Shown here: positions 7,313-11,111 of the stretch, in pieces
Numbering within the stretch: the stretch's first letter is position 1
Layout: each line of letters starts with the position of its first letter
DNA from: Saprospiraceae bacterium
GTDB lineage: Bacteria; Bacteroidota; Bacteroidia; Chitinophagales; Saprospiraceae
Length of the DNA: 11,111 nt
Reading direction: 5' to 3'
Assembly (NCBI GenBank): GCA_013002625.1
Contig: JABDJE010000114.1
Span: 1 to 11,111, forward strand
Made by a program: the position numbers and the translations under genes
The notes under the pieces: generated by a model
What the model saw: only the letters and a program-made list of their open reading frames with translations
Database searches by the model: none
What the model was told of the DNA's origin: nothing

Positions 7313-10300
7313 GTGAAAACGCAATACACCCTGAGATCGCTTTTGCTAATTGGCTTATTGATATTACTTCAAGCAAAAGCAGCCACATGCGCAGAGCCTC
7401 CACATTCGGCGTGTGATCTCGATATTATTGTCCCAGATGATATAACGATATGTTCAGCTGAAGACTTTGACATTGACGCCGATATCAATGGAGATTACCT
7501 TGAATTTTTCTGGACACAGGATGGTGATTTTTTAACGGATTCTGATTTGAATCCTACAGTCTATATCGACGGTACAACAACCTTTACCCTTACTGCTTAC
7601 CAGATGGACGAAGAGAATTTAATAGTTAATGGGGACTTCGAAAGTGGTGATTGGATTGAATACACGGACTATTATGTTGGAGATGGCAACTGCATGAGTG
7701 GTCTGGGCTACCTGGCATGTGAAGGCACCTATGGGGTGATCACAGATCCCAGTTTGGGGCATAACAATTTTGACCCTTGCCCAGATCATACCGGAGGTGG
7801 TAACATGATGGTCGTGAATGGTGCTTCAAGTTTCCAACAAATATGGTGTCAAACTATTGCTGTTGAGCCTGACGGTATCTATGCATTTACAGCATGGGCT
7901 ACGTCAGTAAATCCCGCATCTCCGGCCCAACTGCAATTTGCAATAGATGGTACACTTATCGGTAATTTATTCAGTCTTTCAGGGACAACCTGCCAGTGGG
8001 AGGAATTTACTGCAGAGTGGGAGGCGTCCGGACAAACTTCTGTAGAAATATGTATTACCAATCAGAACACTGCTTCCGGTGGCAATGATTTTGCCTTAGA
8101 TGACATTTCCTTTCATCAAATATGCGAGTCAAGCAATAGCTTTACCGTGACCTATGCTGCCTTTGAAGTCGATTGGAGTACTCCTGAGGACATCGATTGC
8201 GAAACCATGGATTCAGATATTGAAATTATACTGGATCAGGATTTTGACTACGATATCGAGTGGGATACTGAAGATGGCAATATTGTTACCCAACAAAATG
8301 ATGGTACGTATATACTTGTGGATGAACCCGCAACATACTCCGTTACAATTACCAATGAATTTGGGTGTGAAGAAGATCTGAATATTGAGGTAGAAGCTGA
8401 TACACTGAGTCCGCAAATCATGCTTGCAAAATCAAATGATTTAAACTGTCAAGATCAAAATGCCATCCTTGTTGCCGATGCACTTTTTGGTGGAATAGAC
8501 ATCAGTTGGTATGATTCAATGGGTAACTTTTTACTCGAAAATGATGAATTGGAAGTAAGTGCAGCGGGTTGGTATATCGTTGAAGCTTATGATGATGATA
8601 ATGGATGTACCGCTGAAGATAGTATTTATGTTCTTCAGGATACCATCCTTGCAGAGGTCAATTTCAACCTGTCCAATCCTCTGAATTGCAATTTCAACAG
8701 TAGTGTCATTTCACTTGAAAATTCATTCTCATCGGTCATCTGGATATATGATAATGACACAATTGCTATGGATGTGGATTCGGTCTTCATTTTTGAAGGG
8801 GGTAATTATGAGGCCTTTGTCCAAGGAACCAATTATTGTATTGATAGCGCAGTCATCAATGTGCCAGAAGAAATTCCTGTATTTGAATATGACCTCCAAT
8901 TCGATTCTATAATTGATTGCAACAATCCGGAATCAGAATTCTCTATTGCTTTTGATAGCAGCATTTATTTGGTAAGTTTAGAACAATCCATCCTGGTTCC
9001 TGATTCTTTAATGCATATATCAAATGGTGGCACCTACTACATCGATATTTCTGATTCAAATGGATGTACACAATTGGATTCATTTTCAATAATCGAAGAT
9101 TTAATTTCACCAACGTATAATTTATCAGGTGATACTATCAGTTGCCAAGATCCTACTGCCCTACTCCTTGTTCAAACGCAAGGAGGAAGTGTTAACTGGA
9201 CGACCCCTTCTGGACAAGAGATTATGATGGATAGTCTTGAAACCGCCGTACCAGGTATTTACTATGTTGAAGTAAGAGGCCAAAATGGATGCATGAGTCA
9301 GGATTCAATAGAACTGACTTCTAGTGAATTAATTCCAGAATTATTTATTCTAGGGGACACATTAAATTGTGCCCAGATGTCGGTAGATCTATTGGCTCAG
9401 AGTAATCAGACTGATTTAAGTTATTCCTGGGCATTCCCAGATCAAAGTGCAGCCCAAACTCAAATGATCAACACCTCGCAGGCAGGACTCTACAGCTTGA
9501 TAGTCACAAACTCTGTGGGATGCTCGGCGGCTGCAGAATATTTGATATTGGAAGATTACTCTACACCAGAAATAGAATTAATCGACAGCATATTTTTGGA
9601 TTGTAATATTTCATCTACAACAAGTAATTTAAACCTGTTAAGTCCAGTGGATTCGCTTCAATGGAACGGACCAGGCATAATATCGAACGATCATAATATT
9701 GATATAGATCAAGAGGGTCTGTATGTTGTGGAGGCTTTTGGTAAAAATGGTTGTAGCACAAGCGATACCGTCCAGGTTACAATAGATACATTACCACCTC
9801 CTCTTCAAATTCTAGCAGTTCCAACAATTACTTGTGATCAAGAAAGCGTAAGCCCATTGATCGATATACCCGATAACATATCGGCCTATGTATGGACTGG
9901 CCCCAATTTTAATTCCACTGATTCTTTGGTCTCTCTTTCCGAACCGGGTGAATATACCATACAACTAACCGGAACAAATGGATGCTCCCATTCGGGACCT
10001 TTTACTGTGGAAATAGATACCGTCGCTCCTCCATTAAATTTTTCTACCACAGCGCTTACCTGTACAGATACCTTAATACAAGTAGGAATAGAAGAAACAC
10101 CAGATATTTCATCTGCTGCCTTCATCTATGCGGGCGATACACTTGAGACCATATTTTCTGTATCGATAGAACCATTTGATAATGCGGCGATTATGGTTAC
10201 AGGGCAAAATGGATGTCAGACCTCTGCGCCGTTGGTAGTTGAATATGATACTTTGGCTGTTCCTATCCAAGCTGAGGCATCAGAGCTGAATTGTCAGATG

Positions 10301-11111
10301 GATCCCATTCAAATTACAGTCAATAATAACGATGATTTTACAGAACTCAATCTTGCAATTGGTGGGAGCCAGATCGGAGATATTTTCACCTACGTGAATG
10401 AACCGGGTTTATATGAAATATCAGGAATAGCTGACAATGGATGTCTCTCCGAAACCGAAATTATTATTGAAGCGATCGAAGAGGCACCTCAAATTCTAAG
10501 TTATAATGAGACGAGATTAGAGTGCCAGGATGCTATACTTTTGGACTTCATCGACATTGTCGATGGTACCCCGCCGTATAACTTAACTATCGATGGTGTT
10601 TCTTATGACAGTGGCGCAGTACCAATATTGATTGAAGGTGCCGGCATCCATCAAATTGAGGTGAGCGATGCTTATAATTGTATCGATCAAACCGAATTGC
10701 AAATAGTCGCCATTACACAAATTGATTTGGATCTTAACCCAAGCATTTCAATTCAACAAGGTCAGCAAATTCAGCTTGAACTTGAAATCCTGCCCGATGA
10801 CAATTTAGTTCAAAGCATTCAATGGTTTCCTTCTGAATTTCTCTCTTGTGATAATTGTCTGATGCCAACGGCCTCACCTTTGGAGGATATAGACTACGAA
10901 GTACTTGTACTAGATATCTATGGTTGCGAAGCACGGGCCAATATATCCGTGGATGTCAACAGAATACACAAAATCTATATCCCAAATATTATAGCACTTG
11001 GAGATCAAAGGAATGATCAGTTTAAATTCTTTTTTAACTCGGGTGACATCAAACGCGTTAATTTCTTAAACATCTACGATCGCTGGGGCAACCTGGTCTA
11101 TAGTATTGAAG
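7313..11111 (+). CDS. Giant secreted cysteine-repeat protein with type IX secretion (type B, gliding-motility-associated) C-terminal domain, 3' partial
   Basis: An open frame of 1266 codons runs off the right edge. The start is GTG at 7313: an in-frame TAA lies about 30 bp upstream with no ATG between, and the GTG gives an ideal signal peptide (residues 1-23, MKTQ then a Leu/Ile core ending QAKA). Domain order: an Ig-like segment (about 34-98); a jelly-roll, carbohydrate-binding-like module (about 102-268) opening with LIVNGDFESG and closing with ALDDISF; eleven tandem repeats of about 77 residues with one Cys pair each (296-1123); a PKD-like segment (about 1131-1215) with FLSCDNC and YGC; and the start of the CHU_C sorting domain, with IYIPN at 1221-1225 and YDRWGNLVY at 1255-1263. 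Such proteins are exported by the type IX secretion system and act as adhesins or surface filaments; that role is inferred. The rest of the sorting domain lies outside the window. Composition is Asp/Ser/Thr-rich and lysine-poor, as in extracellular adhesins. Confidence 0.9.
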   Translation, partial: MKTQYTLRSLLLIGLLILLQAKAATCAEPPHSACDLDIIVPDDITICSAEDFDIDADINGDYLEFFWTQDGDFLTDSDLNPTVYIDGTTTFTLTAYQMDEENLIVNGDFESGDWIEYTDYYVGDGNCMSGLGYLACEGTYGVITDPSLGHNNFDPCPDHTGGGNMMVVNGASSFQQIWCQTIAVEPDGIYAFTAWATSVNPASPAQLQFAIDGTLIGNLFSLSGTTCQWEEFTAEWEASGQTSVEICITNQNTASGGNDFALDDISFHQICESSNSFTVTYAAFEVDWSTPEDIDCETMDSDIEIILDQDFDYDIEWDTEDGNIVTQQNDGTYILVDEPATYSVTITNEFGCEEDLNIEVEADTLSPQIMLAKSNDLNCQDQNAILVADALFGGIDISWYDSMGNFLLENDELEVSAAGWYIVEAYDDDNGCTAEDSIYVLQDTILAEVNFNLSNPLNCNFNSSVISLENSFSSVIWIYDNDTIAMDVDSVFIFEGGNYEAFVQGTNYCIDSAVINVPEEIPVFEYDLQFDSIIDCNNPESEFSIAFDSSIYLVSLEQSILVPDSLMHISNGGTYYIDISDSNGCTQLDSFSIIEDLISPTYNLSGDTISCQDPTALLLVQTQGGSVNWTTPSGQEIMMDSLETAVPGIYYVEVRGQNGCMSQDSIELTSSELIPELFILGDTLNCAQMSVDLLAQSNQTDLSYSWAFPDQSAAQTQMINTSQAGLYSLIVTNSVGCSAAAEYLILEDYSTPEIELIDSIFLDCNISSTTSNLNLLSPVDSLQWNGPGIISNDHNIDIDQEGLYVVEAFGKNGCSTSDTVQVTIDTLPPPLQILAVPTITCDQESVSPLIDIPDNISAYVWTGPNFNSTDSLVSLSEPGEYTIQLTGTNGCSHSGPFTVEIDTVAPPLNFSTTALTCTDTLIQVGIEETPDISSAAFIYAGDTLETIFSVSIEPFDNAAIMVTGQNGCQTSAPLVVEYDTLAVPIQAEASELNCQMDPIQITVNNNDDFTELNLAIGGSQIGDIFTYVNEPGLYEISGIADNGCLSETEIIIEAIEEAPQILSYNETRLECQDAILLDFIDIVDGTPPYNLTIDGVSYDSGAVPILIEGAGIHQIEVSDAYNCIDQTELQIVAITQIDLDLNPSISIQQGQQIQLELEILPDDNLVQSIQWFPSEFLSCDNCLMPTASPLEDIDYEVLVLDIYGCEARANISVDVNRIHKIYIPNIIALGDQRNDQFKFFFNSGDIKRVNFLNIYDRWGNLVYSIE
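8198..10681 (+). repeat. Eleven protein-level tandem repeats of about 77 residues, one cysteine pair each
   Basis: Cysteine pairs fall at residues 296/352, 379/432, 459/509, 536/585, 611/660, 686/737, 764/814, 841/891, 917/968, 994/1044 and 1071/1123. The first Cys follows a short strand (LNC, ISC, ITC, LTC, LEC or similar). The second ends a strand of the type GxYxVxVxxxNGC. Second cysteines are spaced 75-80 residues apart, and no other cysteine lies in the array. This suggests Ig-like domains each closed by one disulphide, formed after export. The DNA copies have diverged, so this is old duplication, not a recent nucleotide repeat. Coordinates run from the first to the last array cysteine. 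Confidence 0.85.
10970..11111 (+). other. Start of CHU_C/gliding-motility-associated C-terminal sorting domain (truncated by window)
   Basis: From residue 1220 the protein shows the order typical of type B type IX sorting domains: KIYIPN, a GDQRNDQF segment corresponding to the family's NGDGxND, a KRVNFLNIYDRWGN strand pair, then LVYSIE. The usual proline and asparagine of the FxPNxF opening are partly changed (IPNIIAL). The remaining part, normally ending in a WDG and YVY-type strand, is beyond the window edge. Confidence 0.88.

Noticed and set aside
9886..10125. Minus-strand open frame of 79 codons inside the repeat protein
   Set aside because: The plus-strand frame has regular Cys-repeat structure through this region. 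The minus frame has no start context or domain.
8198..10681. Possible CRISPR array or DNA satellite suggested by the even spacing of about 230 bp
   Set aside because: The units are far too long, are not identical at the DNA level, and encode diverged protein repeats in one continuous frame.

Overview
The window looks like chromosomal DNA of a Bacteroidota bacterium, most likely a gliding or Saprospiraceae-like relative. The evidence is a type B gliding-motility-associated C-terminal sorting domain, a lipoprotein with an acidic stretch right after its lipobox, a long propeller protein with Asp-box repeats, AT-rich spacers, and no Shine-Dalgarno sequences ahead of the starts. The lineage is inferred from family content, not from a marker gene. 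No RNA genes, insertion sequences, phage genes, CRISPR arrays or recognisable defence genes are visible.

Layout. (1) 1-2237, minus strand: a two-gene unit with a histidinol-phosphate-aminotransferase-like PLP enzyme (transcribed first), followed one base later by a thiamine-diphosphate enzyme of the acetolactate synthase/2-oxoacid decarboxylase family that runs off the left edge. (2) 2238-2449: divergent spacer with a perfect 10-bp inverted repeat. (3) 2450-3184, plus strand: an MbnP-like lipoprotein that converges on, and overlaps by 11 bp, (4) 3174-3920, minus strand: a class I SAM-dependent methyltransferase. (5) 3930-7223, minus strand: a secreted 1097-residue VPS10/sortilin-like propeller protein, transcribed just before the methyltransferase. 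(6) 7224-7312: divergent spacer holding a near-palindrome whose two arms both resemble the Bacteroidota -7 promoter element. (7) 7313 to the right edge, plus strand: a giant secreted protein starting at GTG. It has a signal peptide, an Ig-like segment, a jelly-roll-like module, eleven tandem repeats of about 77 residues with one cysteine pair each, a PKD-like segment, and the beginning of a type IX secretion sorting domain.

Functional links. The aminotransferase and ThDP enzyme are probably translationally coupled and could act in sequence on a 2-oxo acid (amino acid to oxo acid, then decarboxylation or carboligation), but the substrate cannot be read from the sequence. The other products (MbnP-like lipoprotein, propeller, repeat adhesin) are envelope or exported proteins. 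The most striking feature is the regular cysteine-paired repeat array at 8198-10681. I found no clear evidence of a wholly new multi-gene system; the findings below are mostly architectural and regulatory.
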